Counted from the first letter of the stretch, positions 19,810-30,635 are shown. The stretch is DNA of 64,000 nt from Pseudomonadota bacterium (GCA_030576275.1 JALIBN010000024.1:81490-145489), one strand, 5' to 3'. The notes: a model not told the origin generated them from the letters alone. Numbers and translations are program-made.

Positions 19810-21103
19810 AATTAAGCAACTTAACTTTGACGACAGTGACTTTTGGACGCAACTTGAAGCAGTACTTGCTTGGGAAGCTGTCTCAGATACGGCTATCGGG
19901 GATACGGTCAAAATGATCTTGTCCGATGTTAAAACCAAAGGTGATGAAGCTGTTTTAGAATATAGTCGCCGTTTTGATCGCCTAACCGTGCAGACTATGG
20001 CGGAATTAGAAATTCCATTATCTCGCGCTCAAGCCGCTTTAGAATCGATACCTGAAAATCAACGCCAAGCTCTGCAGGCTGCGGCAGATCGCGTACGTAT
20101 TTATCACGAACACCAAAAACAAGATTCTTGGACTTATACTGAAGCTGATGGCACTATTTTAGGTCAACAAGTGACCGCTATTCAAAAAGCAGGATTATAT
20201 GTTCCCGGTGGTAAAGCTGCTTACCCTTCATCGGTATTGATGAATGCGATTCCGGCAAAAGTTGCGGGTGTTGATGAGCTCATTATGGTGGTCCCGACGC
20301 CTGATGGCGAAGTTAACGATCTAGTATTGGCTGCCGCAGCTATTGCCGGCGTGGATCGTATTTTTGCCATCGGTGGTGCACAAGCTGTTGCGGCATTGGC
20401 ATATGGTACTGAAACGGTTCCTCAAGTGGATAAAATTGTCGGCCCTGGTAATATTTATGTCGCTACAGCCAAAGCTATGGTTTTCGGTACGGTAGGCATT
20501 GATATGATTGCTGGCCCATCTGAAATCTTAGTGATTTGTGATGGCAAGACCGATCCTGAATGGATTGCTATGGATTTGTTTTCACAAGCTGAACATGATG
20601 AAGATGCTCAATCTATTTTGATTTCACCTGATGCTGGCTTTTTACAACAAGTTAGAGAGGCTATTGCCCGCCTATTACCAACGATGGAACGACAAGAAAT
20701 TATCAGTGCCTCACTGGGTGGTCGTGGCGCTTTAATTCATGTAAATGATATGGATGAAGCGGTTGAAGTAGCAAACTTCATTGCTCCTGAACATTTAGAA
20801 TTATCGGTTGAAGATCCGATGGCCATGTCGAAAAAAATTCGTCATGCCGGCGCTATCTTTATGGGTCGTTACACTGCTGAAGCCTTAGGTGATTATTGTG
20901 CTGGTCCTAATCACGTATTACCCACATCACGTACCGCTCGATTCAGCTCGCCGCTTGGCGTGTATGACTTTCAGAAGCGTTCGAGTTTGATTCAAGTATC
21001 AGAACAAGGCGCTCAGACTTTAGGGCAGATTGCATCCGTGTTGGCCCGTGGTGAAAGTTTGACCGCGCATGCGCGGTCAGCAGAATATCGTCTTAAGGAC
21101 TAA
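19802..21103 (+). CDS. hisD: histidinol dehydrogenase
   Basis: HisD is the zinc-dependent NAD enzyme that oxidises histidinol to histidine through histidinal. The 433-residue protein has standard length and the markers [63 protein letters not shown] and [16 protein letters not shown]. The last includes Gln, Glu and His of the metal/catalytic site. It overlaps hisG, is followed closely by hisC, and so belongs to the murA-hisGDC unit. Confidence 0.96.
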   Translation: MIEIKQLNFDDSDFWTQLEAVLAWEAVSDTAIGDTVKMILSDVKTKGDEAVLEYSRRFDRLTVQTMAELEIPLSRAQAALESIPENQRQALQAAADRVRIYHEHQKQDSWTYTEADGTILGQQVTAIQKAGLYVPGGKAAYPSSVLMNAIPAKVAGVDELIMVVPTPDGEVNDLVLAAAAIAGVDRIFAIGGAQAVAALAYGTETVPQVDKIVGPGNIYVATAKAMVFGTVGIDMIAGPSEILVICDGKTDPEWIAMDLFSQAEHDEDAQSILISPDAGFLQQVREAIARLLPTMERQEIISASLGGRGALIHVNDMDEAVEVANFIAPEHLELSVEDPMAMSKKIRHAGAIFMGRYTAEALGDYCAGPNHVLPTSRTARFSSPLGVYDFQKRSSLIQVSEQGAQTLGQIASVLARGESLTAHARSAEYRLKD

Positions 21104-21107
21104 CATA

Positions 21108-22163
21108 ATGAGTCGTTTTTGGAGCCCTGTTGTCCATGATTTAGATCCGTACGTGCCCGGCGAACAACCTAAAATGGCTAATTTGATTAAACTCAATACT
21201 AATGAGAACCCATATGGACCCTCACCTAAAGTATTGGATGCTATTCGCCTTGCCACCAGTGACACGCTACGATTATATCCTGATCCTAACGCAACAAATT
21301 TAAAGCAAGCCATTGCAGATTACCATCAGGTAGCGCCGAATCAAGTATTTATTGGAAATGGTTCTGATGAAGTATTAGCACATGTTTTTCATGCTTTTTT
21401 TCAGCACCAAGCACCTTTGTTATTTCCAGATATTACCTATAGTTTTTATCCTGTTTATTGCCAGCTTTATCAGATTGCTCATCAAAATATTCCATTGACT
21501 GATAGTTTTGAAATTAAAGTGGAAGATTATTTTCGTGAAAATGGTGGCATCATTTTCCCAAATCCAAATGCTCCAACCAGTCGTTTATTAGATTTGGCAG
21601 AAATTGAAAAGTTACTACAAAAAAATACCGAGTCCGTGGTTGTAATTGATGAGGCTTATATCGATTTTGGTGGCGAAACTGCTATCGCATTAGTCGATAA
21701 GTTTCCCAATTTGTTAGTCACCCAAACCCTGTCTAAGTCACGTTCTTTAGCCGGCTTGAGAATTGGCTTTGCTGTTGGCCATACAGATTTGATTGCAGGC
21801 TTGGAGCGGATTAAAGACAGCTTTAATTCTTACCCATTAGATAGCCTCGCTATCACTGCTGGCGTAGCAGCATTTGAAGACCAAACGTATTTTGAGGAGA
21901 CTTGCCAGAAGGTTATCAAAGGTCGTAAGTGGGTGGTCAGGGAATTGGAAGCACTTGGCTTTATAGTGTTACCGTCTGCGGCAAATTTTGTGTTTGCAAC
22001 ACATCCACAAAATGATGCTGCCGAATTATCTGCTGGCCTACGTAAGCAAGGGGTGATTGTTCGTCACTTTAAACAGCAAAAAACTGAGCAGTATTTACGC
22101 ATCACAATTGGCACTACAGAAGAAAATCAGCAATTATTAGCGGTGATGGATACGCTTATTTAA
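21108..22163 (+). CDS. hisC: histidinol-phosphate aminotransferase
   Basis: HisC is the PLP enzyme that transaminates imidazole acetol phosphate with glutamate. The 351-residue protein has [50 protein letters not shown] and [13 protein letters not shown], followed by the Schiff-base lysine in [22 protein letters not shown] precedes the ATG at 21108. A frame extension back to 21069 overlaps the hisD end and is rejected. It closes the hisGDC cluster; other his genes lie elsewhere. Confidence 0.95.
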   Translation: MSRFWSPVVHDLDPYVPGEQPKMANLIKLNTNENPYGPSPKVLDAIRLATSDTLRLYPDPNATNLKQAIADYHQVAPNQVFIGNGSDEVLAHVFHAFFQHQAPLLFPDITYSFYPVYCQLYQIAHQNIPLTDSFEIKVEDYFRENGGIIFPNPNAPTSRLLDLAEIEKLLQKNTESVVVIDEAYIDFGGETAIALVDKFPNLLVTQTLSKSRSLAGLRIGFAVGHTDLIAGLERIKDSFNSYPLDSLAITAGVAAFEDQTYFEETCQKVIKGRKWVVRELEALGFIVLPSAANFVFATHPQNDAAELSAGLRKQGVIVRHFKQQKTEQYLRITIGTTEENQQLLAVMDTLI

Positions 22164-22171
22164 GCTGCTAA

Positions 22172-22867
22172 TTATTGACTGTCTGCTTCGGCTTCTCGAC
22201 GCATGCTTTGTAATTGACGTAATCGAATCAAGTCATGCTCATACTGATGGCTACTGTTTAAATTATCATTTTGTAAATTTTCTAAATGTAATTCATTATC
22301 GACAATATCTTTTTGTGCCGTTTCAATTTGCTCATTTAATTTGTTTGAAATCGGCTTGCCACTGAGCTCTTTCTCCGCAGCCGCCTGCTGTAATTGATGC
22401 AATTTTTGTTGAAGATGGTCGTGCTGTAAGTTGGTGTCTGCAATCTGTTTATTAATATAGGCAAAGTAGTCATCTCGGGTTTTAATAAGATCTTGAACGG
22501 ATGGATATATATCTAATAAGTTCTGATCGACTATTTTTTGCTCTTTGTCTAAGCGTTTTCGCTGTTCTTGTTTTAGTTGCTCTTGTTGCTCTAGCCGCTT
22601 TGCTGGAGCGGCTAGCTGTTCCGCATTACTCTGTTCAATAGATTCTTTAGTTGACATCACTCGTTCAATGACACGGAAAGATTTATCATCCAATATCTCA
22701 TAACCCTGTTGCGATGCATAAGGTGGCAGTGTTTTACTTAAGGTAGAAACGCCATTTTTATCATGGAAGCGGTAGATGTTACCGGCGTAAGATGGCATGC
22801 TTGATAGCGATAATGCTAAGGCCAGCAGGGAGACAGGGTAAAAATTTAATTTTCTCATAAGCTTCAT
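22172..22867 (-). CDS. DUF4124-domain periplasmic protein with coiled coil
   Basis: The 231-residue protein has a signal peptide (KLNFYPVSLLALALSLSSMPSYA) followed by a short DUF4124 domain (GNIYRFHDKNGVSTLSKTLP). From about residue 70 to the end it is rich in Gln, Glu, Lys and Leu and should form long coiled coils. DUF4124 proteins are common and uncharacterised in gamma- and betaproteobacteria. The ATG at 22867 (or a second at 22858) is the plausible start; a longer frame upstream runs antisense through the TauE gene and has no signal peptide. It is divergent from that gene. Confidence 0.8.
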   Translation of the reverse strand: MKLMRKLNFYPVSLLALALSLSSMPSYAGNIYRFHDKNGVSTLSKTLPPYASQQGYEILDDKSFRVIERVMSTKESIEQSNAEQLAAPAKRLEQQEQLKQEQRKRLDKEQKIVDQNLLDIYPSVQDLIKTRDDYFAYINKQIADTNLQHDHLQQKLHQLQQAAAEKELSGKPISNKLNEQIETAQKDIVDNELHLENLQNDNLNSSHQYEHDLIRLRQLQSMRREAEADSQ

Positions 22868-22889
22868 TCTATAAGGAGTTTGAACAAAG

Positions 22890-23651
22890 GTGAACCCTCT
22901 AGAGCAATTTGTTTTATTTTTAGTGTCATTAGTTGCAAATACTTTCTCGGCATTTAGTGGCGGCGGTGCTGGACTTATACAATTTCCATTGCTGATATTT
23001 TTAGGCCTAAGTTTCTCTGTCGCCCTAGCTACACATAAGGTGGCTAGTGTGGCTTTAGGACTCGGTGCCATATTACGCTACCTTTCAACGAGTAAGTTGG
23101 AACGAAAATTTGTAGTAATGATGATCTGTGCAGGTGTGCCTGGCGTTGTTTTAGGTGGTAGTTTTATTTTATTGGTACCTGAAAATATTGCGCTCATTTC
23201 TCTGGGAATATTAACAGGTGGCCTAGGCATGTACTCTATATTTAAACCCTCTTTAGGCCAGATGGATACCCCTCAGCATCGTGATACCTTGGGTTATGTT
23301 CAAGGGAGTGGCGTTTTATTCTTATTGGGTATTTTGAATGGTTCACTGACTTCAGGAACAGGCCTGTTTGTAACTATCTGGCTGGTAGTATGGTTTGGCC
23401 TGGACTACCAACGAGCCGTTGCTTACACGTTAATTTTAGTGGGGGTATTCTGGAATAGTGCCGGTGCAATTACTTTGGGAATTTTGGGTGAAATTCGTTG
23501 GGATTGGTTGCCTGCTCTATTATTCGGCTCATTGCTAGGCGGGTATTTAGGATCTCATCTAGCAATTAAACATGGTAATCGCTGGATTAAACGTTCATTT
23601 GAAGTGGTGACTTTACTTATTTCGATTAAGCTTATTTGGACAGGATTGTAG
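22890..23651 (+). CDS. TauE/SafE-family sulfite exporter-like membrane protein
   Basis: The 253-residue, very hydrophobic protein has about eight helices. The N-terminal GGGAGLIQFPLLIFLGLS and the repeated second-half motif NGSLTSGTGLFVTIWL are typical of TauE/SafE/TSUP carriers, which are linked with export of sulfite, sulfoacetate or related anions. Substrate is not predictable from sequence. AAGGAG lies about 11 bases before the GTG start. An imperfect hairpin without T-tract (23658-23675) follows the stop. A SoxC-like sulfite dehydrogenase gene occurs about 20 kb away, a loose thematic link only. Confidence 0.88.
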   Translation: MNPLEQFVLFLVSLVANTFSAFSGGGAGLIQFPLLIFLGLSFSVALATHKVASVALGLGAILRYLSTSKLERKFVVMMICAGVPGVVLGGSFILLVPENIALISLGILTGGLGMYSIFKPSLGQMDTPQHRDTLGYVQGSGVLFLLGILNGSLTSGTGLFVTIWLVVWFGLDYQRAVAYTLILVGVFWNSAGAITLGILGEIRWDWLPALLFGSLLGGYLGSHLAIKHGNRWIKRSFEVVTLLISIKLIWTGL

Positions 23652-23761
23652 ACTGGCGCTTTCATTATTGAAAGCACCATGTAAATCAATAACGAGCCAT
23701 TTCAGCTTTACTCAACTGGGCAAGACTTTATGGTATGTATTCAGATTAATTGATCAGGAGC

Positions 23762-24409
23762 TTATCCATCGACACCATATTCTCGACGATAAGCTTCGAC
23801 TGCTGGCAAATATTGGGCTAGTTCAGCATTATTTTGTAGATAAGTCAGTAAATCATTTAGGCCAATAATACTCACCACCGGGATCTTATGTTCCGCTTCT
23901 ACCTCTTGGATGGCTGAACGACTATCCTGGCCACGTTCTTGGCGATCTAGGGCAATAATAACGCCGGCAGGTATTGCATTAGCCATTTTGATGATTTCAA
24001 CTGATTCACGCACTGAGGTGCCTGCAGATATAACATCATCAATAATTAATACTTTTCCTTGAAGTTCGGCACCCACTAATTGACCGCCTTCACCATGATC
24101 TTTCTTTTCTTTACGATTAAAGACATAGGGTACATCACGTTGATGATTGTCAGCTAAGGCAATTACCGTAGTTGATGCCAAGGGAATGCCTTTGTAGGCA
24201 GGGCCAAATAATACATCATAATCCAATGTAGACTCAGTGATGGCTTGTGCATAAAAACGCCCGAGGCGGGCAAGACTAGCACCAGTGTTAAATAAGCCGC
24301 TGTTGAAGAAGTATGGGCTAGTCCGTCCTGATTTAAGGGTAAATGATCCAAAACGTAATACACCGGTTTCAAGTGCAAATTCGATAAATTGTTGTTGATA
24401 AGGTTTCAT
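23762..24409 (-). CDS. pyrE: orotate phosphoribosyltransferase
   Basis: PyrE joins orotate and PRPP to give OMP in pyrimidine synthesis. The 215-residue protein matches the E. coli length. Markers are [46 protein letters not shown] (catalytic loop) and the PRPP-binding [16 protein letters not shown]. It overlaps the end of metW by four bases, so metX-metW-pyrE is read as one unit. Confidence 0.97.
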   Translation of the reverse strand: MKPYQQQFIEFALETGVLRFGSFTLKSGRTSPYFFNSGLFNTGASLARLGRFYAQAITESTLDYDVLFGPAYKGIPLASTTVIALADNHQRDVPYVFNRKEKKDHGEGGQLVGAELQGKVLIIDDVISAGTSVRESVEIIKMANAIPAGVIIALDRQERGQDSRSAIQEVEAEHKIPVVSIIGLNDLLTYLQNNAELAQYLPAVEAYRREYGVDG

Positions 24410-25005
24410 GATGATTTATTCAATTGGTAGAGTGCAGTTTGTCCAAACAGATTGGGTAACAGTTTAGTGCCTAATGTATCTTTATGCGCATGATTAACGA
24501 TACTGCGTTGTTGGATTACAATCTGTTTGTTAATACAGATCTTTTCAAAGTCTTGAATCGTACACAGGTGAATATTCGGCGTGTCGAACCAAGCATTAGG
24601 CAATGTTTTTGAAACTGGCATACGTCCGCCAAAGGCCAATTGCCAGCGGCATTGCCAATGACCAAAATTAGGAAAGCCGATAATCGCTTGTTTACCAACA
24701 CGGACAATTTCATCTAATAAAAAATCAGGATGATTAATCGCCTGTAAGGTCTGCGATAAAATGACAAAATCAAAACTTTGGTCGGCAAATTGCGGCAGAC
24801 CTTGGTCGAGATCCGCTTGAATGACATTGACGCCTGCTTCGATGCAAGCGGCAAATTTACTATTATCAATTTCCAAGCCGTAGCCAGTAATGCCACGTTG
24901 TTGCAGGTGTTTTAGTAAGGTGCCATTGTCACAGCCCAAATCAAGAACGCGCGCGCCATTAGGGATCCAATCACTAATGATTTGTAGATCAATACGTAAA
25001 CTCAT
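24406..25005 (-). CDS. metW: methionine biosynthesis protein MetW
   Basis: The 199-residue protein is an S-adenosylmethionine-dependent methyltransferase fold with motif [17 protein letters not shown] and the MetW-specific [20 protein letters not shown] and [14 protein letters not shown]. MetW works with MetX; in MetX-succinyltransferase organisms it is needed for activity, but its reaction is unclear. The ATG at 25005 overlaps the metX stop (ATGA); a slightly longer frame from 25017 is rejected for that reason. Confidence 0.93.
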   Translation of the reverse strand: MSLRIDLQIISDWIPNGARVLDLGCDNGTLLKHLQQRGITGYGLEIDNSKFAACIEAGVNVIQADLDQGLPQFADQSFDFVILSQTLQAINHPDFLLDEIVRVGKQAIIGFPNFGHWQCRWQLAFGGRMPVSKTLPNAWFDTPNIHLCTIQDFEKICINKQIVIQQRSIVNHAHKDTLGTKLLPNLFGQTALYQLNKSS

Positions 25006-26153
25006 GATGGCAGGCACTCAGTTGCGACTTTTTGCATATAGGTTTGCACTATTTCCATGTAGCGAGGGATCGGCATTAAAAAAGCATCGTGGCCTTGGTG
25101 GGCTTCTATTTCAGCATAGGTTACATTCTTGCCGGCACTCAGTAAGGCATCCACTATTTCTTGTGAGCGAGCAGGAGCAAATCGCCAATCACTGGTAAAT
25201 GAAATAACTAAACTACGCGCCTGAATATTGGCCAGAGTAGCCGCGAGGTCATCATTAAATGCTTTTGCTGGATCAAAATAATCGAGCGCTTTGGTCATTA
25301 ATAAGTAGGTGTTGGCATCAAAGCGTTCGACAAAACTACTGCTTTGATACTGCAGATAACTTTCAATCTGGAATTCGACACCATAGCCATAGTTAATGGT
25401 GCCGTTACGTAATTCACGACCAAATTTTTCACCCATTGCCTCATCAGACAAATAAGTGATGTGCCCTAACATTCTAGCTAAACCTAAGCCTTGACGAGGC
25501 AGGGTATTATGCTCGGCGTAATAACCGTCATGGAAATTAGGATCAGATTTGATAGCCGTTCTCGCGACTTCATTAAAGGCGATATTTTGAGCAGATAACT
25601 TTGGTGCTGCAGCAATAATAAGCACGTGTCTTAATCGTTCTGGCAAGCTAATCGCCCATTGCATAGACTGCATGGCTCCTAAGCTTCCTCCTATAACGGC
25701 AGCCCATTGTTGAACCTTGAGCTTATCGGCTAGAACGGCTTGACTACGTACCCAATCAGCTACCGTGATAATAGGGAAGTCAGGTCCATAATGTCTGCCT
25801 GTTTCTGGATTAATGCTCGTAGGGCCAGTGGAGCCTTTACAGCCACCTAAATTATTGAGGCACACTACAAAAAACTTATTGGTATCAATTGCTTTGCCTG
25901 GACCGATGGCTGAATCCCACCAGCCTGGTTTTTTGTCCTCGGCACTATGGTAACCCGCGGCATGATGATCGCCCGATAAGGCGTGACAAACCAGTACAGC
26001 ATTTGATGCGGCTTGATTTAGTTCGCCATATGTTTCGTAAATAAGATCGTAACTAGGTAATGTACGACCACAATCTAGGAGCAGTGGTGAATCAATGTGT
26101 AGCGTTTTAGGGCTCACCAATCCGACTGAATCGGCTGGTATCTTTTCCGGCAT
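25002..26153 (-). CDS. metX: homoserine O-acyltransferase MetX (probably succinyl-specific)
   Basis: MetX activates homoserine by acylation, first in the methionine branch. The 383-residue alpha/beta-hydrolase has the oxyanion region [12 protein letters not shown], the nucleophile elbow GGSLGAMQS with Ser157, Asp322 in SFTSDWRF and His355 in HQGHDAF. Linkage to metW is characteristic of the gammaproteobacterial enzymes that use succinyl-CoA rather than acetyl-CoA, so succinyl specificity is my inference. The upstream gap to yggT is only 65 bases and shows no SAM riboswitch. Confidence 0.95.
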   Translation of the reverse strand: MPEKIPADSVGLVSPKTLHIDSPLLLDCGRTLPSYDLIYETYGELNQAASNAVLVCHALSGDHHAAGYHSAEDKKPGWWDSAIGPGKAIDTNKFFVVCLNNLGGCKGSTGPTSINPETGRHYGPDFPIITVADWVRSQAVLADKLKVQQWAAVIGGSLGAMQSMQWAISLPERLRHVLIIAAAPKLSAQNIAFNEVARTAIKSDPNFHDGYYAEHNTLPRQGLGLARMLGHITYLSDEAMGEKFGRELRNGTINYGYGVEFQIESYLQYQSSSFVERFDANTYLLMTKALDYFDPAKAFNDDLAATLANIQARSLVISFTSDWRFAPARSQEIVDALLSAGKNVTYAEIEAHQGHDAFLMPIPRYMEIVQTYMQKVATECLPS

Positions 26154-26218
26154 ACTGCTGTTATTCCTTGATAAATTTAATACTTATTATAGGCGATAAG
26201 CATTGAAAAGAGCATCGT

Positions 26219-26788
26219 TCAGAGTCCACCAGTAAGTAAGGGTAAAACTAACATGCTTAATAACTGCAAACCAAGTAGGGCGATCAGCGGTGACAAATCT
26301 AAGCCACCCATAGTCGGTAAGCGTTGACGAAGAGGTCGTAACAATGGGGCATTCATTCGACTGATCAGTGGCGTAATAGGGTTGTAACTATTGTGTGGCT
26401 GGATCCAGCTTAGAATCACTTGAATGATTATACTGGCTGAAAACAGTGTTATAAAAAGTGAAAAAATGTCAGCCACAGCCAAGCTTAAAATGACCACTAC
26501 ATTAAATAAATTGGGTAGTAACAGCGCCATCAATAAAAGTTTTAAAATCGCTAGGGCAACAAGTAAAACAAGCGTTGCCGTGTCCCAGCGACCGAAAGGC
26601 GGAATAAAATGCCTTAAGAACTTAACCGGTATTTGGGTAGCACGGATGATTAATTGCACTAAGGGGTTGTGGTATTCCCAGTGCGCCCATTGCATGATAA
26701 TTCGTAGCGCAACTATACCCATATAAAGCCCAAATAAGACTTCTATTAGAAATAAAATTGGCTGGCTAAAATAACCACTAGGCATCAT
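26219..26788 (-). CDS. YggT-family membrane protein
   Basis: The 189-residue protein has two copies of the YggT domain, each a pair of helices with an Ile/Leu-rich segment and an RxxxPLL-like turn (NPLVQLIIRATQIPVKFLRH and NPITPLISRMNAPLLRPLRQ). YggT proteins are inner-membrane proteins of unclear function, implicated in division-site or osmotic functions in some bacteria. It overlaps proC by 11 bases and belongs to yggS-proC-yggT, a conserved order. Confidence 0.9.
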   Translation of the reverse strand: MMPSGYFSQPILFLIEVLFGLYMGIVALRIIMQWAHWEYHNPLVQLIIRATQIPVKFLRHFIPPFGRWDTATLVLLVALAILKLLLMALLLPNLFNVVVILSLAVADIFSLFITLFSASIIIQVILSWIQPHNSYNPITPLISRMNAPLLRPLRQRLPTMGGLDLSPLIALLGLQLLSMLVLPLLTGGL

Positions 26789-27611
26789 CTTCCCCTAACT
26801 GACTTGCTAATTCCCGAGAACGTAAAGCTGCGGCCACCATTGCATTCTCAAATAAACTACGAAGGCCGCCATCTTCAAGTTCATGCAAAGCACGTTCAGT
26901 TGTTCCGCCTGGTGACGTTACCCGTTCGCGTAATGTTTTTGTTGTTTCATCGCTTTCTAGCGCCATCTTCGCTGCACCAAATGCAGTTTGTAAACAAAGT
27001 AGACGAGCAGATTCAGCATCTAGTCCCATTTCTTTTGCTGCAAATTCCATGGCTTCCATAACGAGGAAAAAATAAGCGGGGCCACTGCCAGATAATGCGG
27101 TGACAGCATCCATTTTCCCTTCATCATCTACCCACAGTGCGAGTCCAACTGCACGCAGGATCGATTCGGCTAATTCATGTTGTTGGGTACTAACATAATC
27201 ATTAGCTGATAACGCTGTTGCGCCGGCCTGTACTAACGATGGTGTATTAGGCATAGCGCGAACAATAGCTACTTCTTCTTGTTCTAACCAACGTGCAATA
27301 TCAGCAATACGAATACCTGCGGCGATGGATATCAGTAATGTACCAGCCTGCCAATGTGGCGCCAGTTGTCGGACCACAGATTGTAGTTGTTGAGGTTTGA
27401 CGGCTAAAATCAATACATCGCAAGCTTTAGCCGCTTCAATATTACTACTATAGCTATGAACAGGGTATTTGTTGGTGAGTGCTTCCAAACAGACTGGTTC
27501 GGGATCTGATACATGAATATGTCTCGGGTCAAAACCATCAGAAATTAGGCCTCCAATTAGGCTGCGTGCCATATTGCCGCCACCAATAAATGTAATGTTG
27601 CAGTCTTTCAT
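26778..27611 (-). CDS. proC: pyrroline-5-carboxylate reductase
   Basis: ProC reduces pyrroline-5-carboxylate to proline with NAD(P)H. The protein, about 277 residues, has the Rossmann motif ITFIGGGNMARSLIGGL, VLILAVKPQQL, VRAMPNTPSLVQAGATAL, and the C-terminal LSGSGPAYFFLVMEAM and TSPGGTTERALHELEDGG. The ATG at 27611 (MKDCNITF) fits the family best; an ATG four codons upstream is possible. It lies between yggS and yggT. Confidence 0.95.
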   Translation of the reverse strand: MKDCNITFIGGGNMARSLIGGLISDGFDPRHIHVSDPEPVCLEALTNKYPVHSYSSNIEAAKACDVLILAVKPQQLQSVVRQLAPHWQAGTLLISIAAGIRIADIARWLEQEEVAIVRAMPNTPSLVQAGATALSANDYVSTQQHELAESILRAVGLALWVDDEGKMDAVTALSGSGPAYFFLVMEAMEFAAKEMGLDAESARLLCLQTAFGAAKMALESDETTKTLRERVTSPGGTTERALHELEDGGLRSLFENAMVAAALRSRELASQLGEDDA

Positions 27612-27648
27612 AATCAGTTCCATATCGCTGTAAATTGTAGTTATTAGT

Positions 27649-28365
27649 TTACTTGTTATCGCTTGGGTGATGTAAGTCAGTTGTTTGTCTCATGCCAAAA
27701 AGAGATGTGCCGATACGTACCATCGTACTCCCTTCAGCTATTGCCATGGCCATATCGCCTGACATGCCCATTGACAAAGTGTCTACCGATGGATAAATCT
27801 CAGCAAGTTGCTTAAATAATAGTTGCGCTTGCTGAAATGAGTGTTGCTGTTGTCGCGGGTCATCAGTATGAGTGGGAATAATCATTAAGCCACGTAATAG
27901 TAAATTATTGAGTTGAGATATTTGTTCGGCTAACTCAAAGAGCTGCGTAGCGGCTATGCCTGATTTAGTTGATTCATTATCTATATTGACCTGAATGCAT
28001 ATATTTAATTTACCTCGATTACTTGGGCGTTGATTATCAAGACGTTGCGCGATTTTTAAACGATCAACGGTTTGTACCCAATCAAAATTTGCCGCAATGT
28101 CTCTGGTTTTATTTGATTGAATTGGGCCAATAAAATGCCAGACAAGCTGAAGATCCTCCAGCGACTTAATTTTAATTAGCGCTTCTTGTAAATAATTTTC
28201 ACCAAAATAACGTTGACCTGCTTCAGCCGCTTGTCTGACTACTTCGGTCGGCTGTGTCTTACTAACAGCAAGTAATTGTACTGAATTAGGCATTATTTCT
28301 GCTTGCTTTTCAGCAAGATTAATGTGGTCTAGAATAGTGCGAAGTCGATTATTTAACTCTGTCAT
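27649..28365 (-). CDS. yggS: YggS-family pyridoxal phosphate homeostasis protein
   Basis: The 238-residue protein is the single-domain PLP-binding barrel YggS/PLPBP, which keeps free PLP levels in check and has no known catalytic activity. The PLP lysine lies in LLAVSKTQPTE. FGENYLQEALIKIKSL, WHFIGPIQSNK and the phosphate-binding LSMGMSGDMAMAIAEGSTMVRIG complete the signature. The gene starts the yggS-proC-yggT unit and is divergent from pilT, as is usual in gammaproteobacteria. Confidence 0.95.
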   Translation of the reverse strand: MTELNNRLRTILDHINLAEKQAEIMPNSVQLLAVSKTQPTEVVRQAAEAGQRYFGENYLQEALIKIKSLEDLQLVWHFIGPIQSNKTRDIAANFDWVQTVDRLKIAQRLDNQRPSNRGKLNICIQVNIDNESTKSGIAATQLFELAEQISQLNNLLLRGLMIIPTHTDDPRQQQHSFQQAQLLFKQLAEIYPSVDTLSMGMSGDMAMAIAEGSTMVRIGTSLFGMRQTTDLHHPSDNK

Positions 28366-28454
28366 GTTGCAAGCCTGTTGTGAGCGCGATACCTTTACGT
28401 TATAGACTTCCTGCTGGAGGTTGGGCTACAACTTAAAAATGATTAGGAATATAC

Positions 28455-29492
28455 ATGGATATTACTGAATTACTGACCTTTAGTGCAAAAAATAAAGCTT
28501 CAGATCTACATATTTCGGCAGGCGAGCCACCTATGATTCGGGTAGATGGCGATATCCGCCGGATCAACGTGCCAGAAATGGATAACACGGAAGTTCGTGC
28601 CATGGTGTACGACATTATGAATGATAAACAACGCAAAGATTTTGAAGAGTTTTTAGAAGCGGATTTTTCATTTGAAATACCGGGGCTGGCGCGTTTTCGT
28701 GTAAATGCGTTTAATCAAAATCGCGGAGTTGCAGCCGTATTTCGAACGATTCCTTCTAAAGTACTGTCGCTAGAAGAATTAGGTGCTCCACCTATTTTCA
28801 AAACGATTTCCGATAATCCTCGAGGAATTGTGTTGGTTACTGGTCCAACAGGATCAGGTAAGTCGACTACCTTGGCAGCCATGGTTGACTATAAAAATGA
28901 CAAGACAAATGAACATATTTTAACTATCGAAGATCCAATTGAATTTGTTCATAAAAGTAAAAAATGTCTGGTTAACCAACGAGAAGTACATCGGGACACC
29001 CTGGGATTTAGTGAGGCGTTACGATCAGCCTTACGTGAAGACCCCGATATTATCTTGGTCGGTGAGTTACGTGATTTAGAAACTATTGAATTAGCATTAA
29101 CCGCTGCTGAAACAGGCCATTTAGTATTTGGTACTTTACATACCTCATCAGCGGCAAAAACAATTGACCGGATCATTGACGTATTTCCTGCGGCAGAAAA
29201 ATCGATGGTGCGTTCGATGTTATCAGAATCCTTACGTGCAGTTATTTCGCAAACCTTATTGAAAAAAGTAGGGGGTGGACGAATTGCCGCTCATGAAATA
29301 ATGATCGGTACCGCCGCGATTCGTAACTTGATTCGTGAAGACAAAGTTCCCCAAATGTATTCAGCGATTCAAACAGGTGGCGCAGTAGGTATGCAAACAT
29401 TGGATCAATGTTTACAAGATCTCGTGCGTCGCCAACAAATAACTAAGGCAACAGCATTGCCAATGGCAGTGAATAAAGACTTATTCCGCTAG
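28455..29492 (+). CDS. pilT: type IV pilus retraction ATPase PilT
   Basis: PilT is the hexameric cytoplasmic motor that depolymerises type IV pili for twitching and DNA uptake. The 345-residue protein has the N-terminal PAS-like domain (ASDLHISAGEPPMIRVDGDIRR), Walker A GPTGSGKST, the Asp box ILTIEDPIEFVH, Walker B DPDIILVGELRD, and the His box GHLVFGTLHTSSAAKTIDRI. The AIRNLIRE motif needed for retraction is present. AGGA lies before the ATG. pilU follows after six bases. Pilus structural genes are not in the window. Confidence 0.96.
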   Translation: MDITELLTFSAKNKASDLHISAGEPPMIRVDGDIRRINVPEMDNTEVRAMVYDIMNDKQRKDFEEFLEADFSFEIPGLARFRVNAFNQNRGVAAVFRTIPSKVLSLEELGAPPIFKTISDNPRGIVLVTGPTGSGKSTTLAAMVDYKNDKTNEHILTIEDPIEFVHKSKKCLVNQREVHRDTLGFSEALRSALREDPDIILVGELRDLETIELALTAAETGHLVFGTLHTSSAAKTIDRIIDVFPAAEKSMVRSMLSESLRAVISQTLLKKVGGGRIAAHEIMIGTAAIRNLIREDKVPQMYSAIQTGGAVGMQTLDQCLQDLVRRQQITKATALPMAVNKDLFR

Positions 29493-29498
29493 GAGAAC

Positions 29499-30635
29499 AT
29501 GATGGAAATTGTAACCATTCTTAAGGCTGCCGTTAAGCATGATGCTTCGGATATATTTATTACGGCAGGGCGTCCTGCTACTTTAAAAGTAAACGCGCGA
29601 TTAGCCACATTGAATCAAGATATCTTGACCGATGATGAAGCGAGTGAGTTAGTTTTGAGTACGATGTCTGACGATCAGAAAAGGACATTTGAGCGAGACA
29701 AAGAATGCAATTATGCGATAAGCACCGCTGGAGCAGGGCGTTTCCGAGCCAGTGCTTTTTATCAGCGTAATAAAATAGCGATGGTCATGCGTCGGGTTAA
29801 AGATGAAATTCCTACGATTGAAGAATTACATGTTCCTGAAATTATCAAAGAATTAGCCATGACTAAACGCGGGCTGATTATTTTTGTCGGTGGAACAGGT
29901 TCAGGTAAATCAACTACTTTGGCTGCGATGATTGGCTATCGAAATCAAAATAGTACCGGCCATATTTTAACCATTGAAGACCCCATTGAATTTGATCATA
30001 AACATGCTGGCTGTGTGGTAACTCAGCGTGAAGTAGGTATTGATACTGAGTCGTATGAGATCGGCCTGAAAAACTCCTTGCGACAAGCGCCTGATGTGAT
30101 TATGATCGGCGAGATTCGTGCTAGAGATACTATGGAATACGGTATTACTTTCGCCGAAACGGGTCATTTATGTCTTTCCACTCTACATGCCAACAACGCT
30201 AATCAGGCAATGGATAGGATTATTAACTTCTTTCCAGAAGAAAGGCATAAACAGCTGTTGTTAGATTTATCACTCAATTTGAAGGCGGTTGTTGCGCAGA
30301 GACTGATTCCTAAAAAAGATGGGACAGGACGTTGTGTGGCTGTAGAGGTATTGATTAACACCCCTTTAATCGCCGATTTAATTGAAAAAGGTAAAGTAAC
30401 TGAAATAAAAGACTTGATGAAACGCTCGGGTGATCTGGGAATGCAGACGTTTGATCAGTCAGTGTATAAATTATATCTGGCTGACGAAATCACTTATGAA
30501 GAGGCATTAAAAAATGCAGATTCAGAAAATGAAGTACGTTTGATGATTAAATTAGGTTCTGATACTGGGGGGATTGTTGATGAAAATATGGCGTTGCAAG
30601 CAAGTGATGACGAGATTAATACTTACCGACGTTAA
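29499..30635 (+). CDS. pilU: PilT-like ATPase PilU
   Basis: PilU is the paralogue that assists PilT in retracting pili under load. The 378-residue protein shows Walker A GGTGSGKST, ILTIEDPIEFDH, APDVIMIGEIRARDTMEYG and GHLCLSTLHANNANQAMDRI. It has the C-terminal extension past the PilT end that is typical of PilU. Two adjacent ATGs (29499, 29502) follow AGGAGA; the second has the better spacing. It is co-transcribed with pilT. Confidence 0.94.
   Translation: MMEIVTILKAAVKHDASDIFITAGRPATLKVNARLATLNQDILTDDEASELVLSTMSDDQKRTFERDKECNYAISTAGAGRFRASAFYQRNKIAMVMRRVKDEIPTIEELHVPEIIKELAMTKRGLIIFVGGTGSGKSTTLAAMIGYRNQNSTGHILTIEDPIEFDHKHAGCVVTQREVGIDTESYEIGLKNSLRQAPDVIMIGEIRARDTMEYGITFAETGHLCLSTLHANNANQAMDRIINFFPEERHKQLLLDLSLNLKAVVAQRLIPKKDGTGRCVAVEVLINTPLIADLIEKGKVTEIKDLMKRSGDLGMQTFDQSVYKLYLADEITYEEALKNADSENEVRLMIKLGSDTGGIVDENMALQASDDEINTYRR

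Noticed and set aside
22868..23071. N-terminal extension of the DUF4124 gene
   Set aside because: It runs antisense to the TauE gene and would bury the obvious signal peptide inside the protein.
26154..26218. Possible SAM riboswitch before metX
   Set aside because: Only 65 bases separate metX from yggT and no conserved riboswitch sequence or structure is present.
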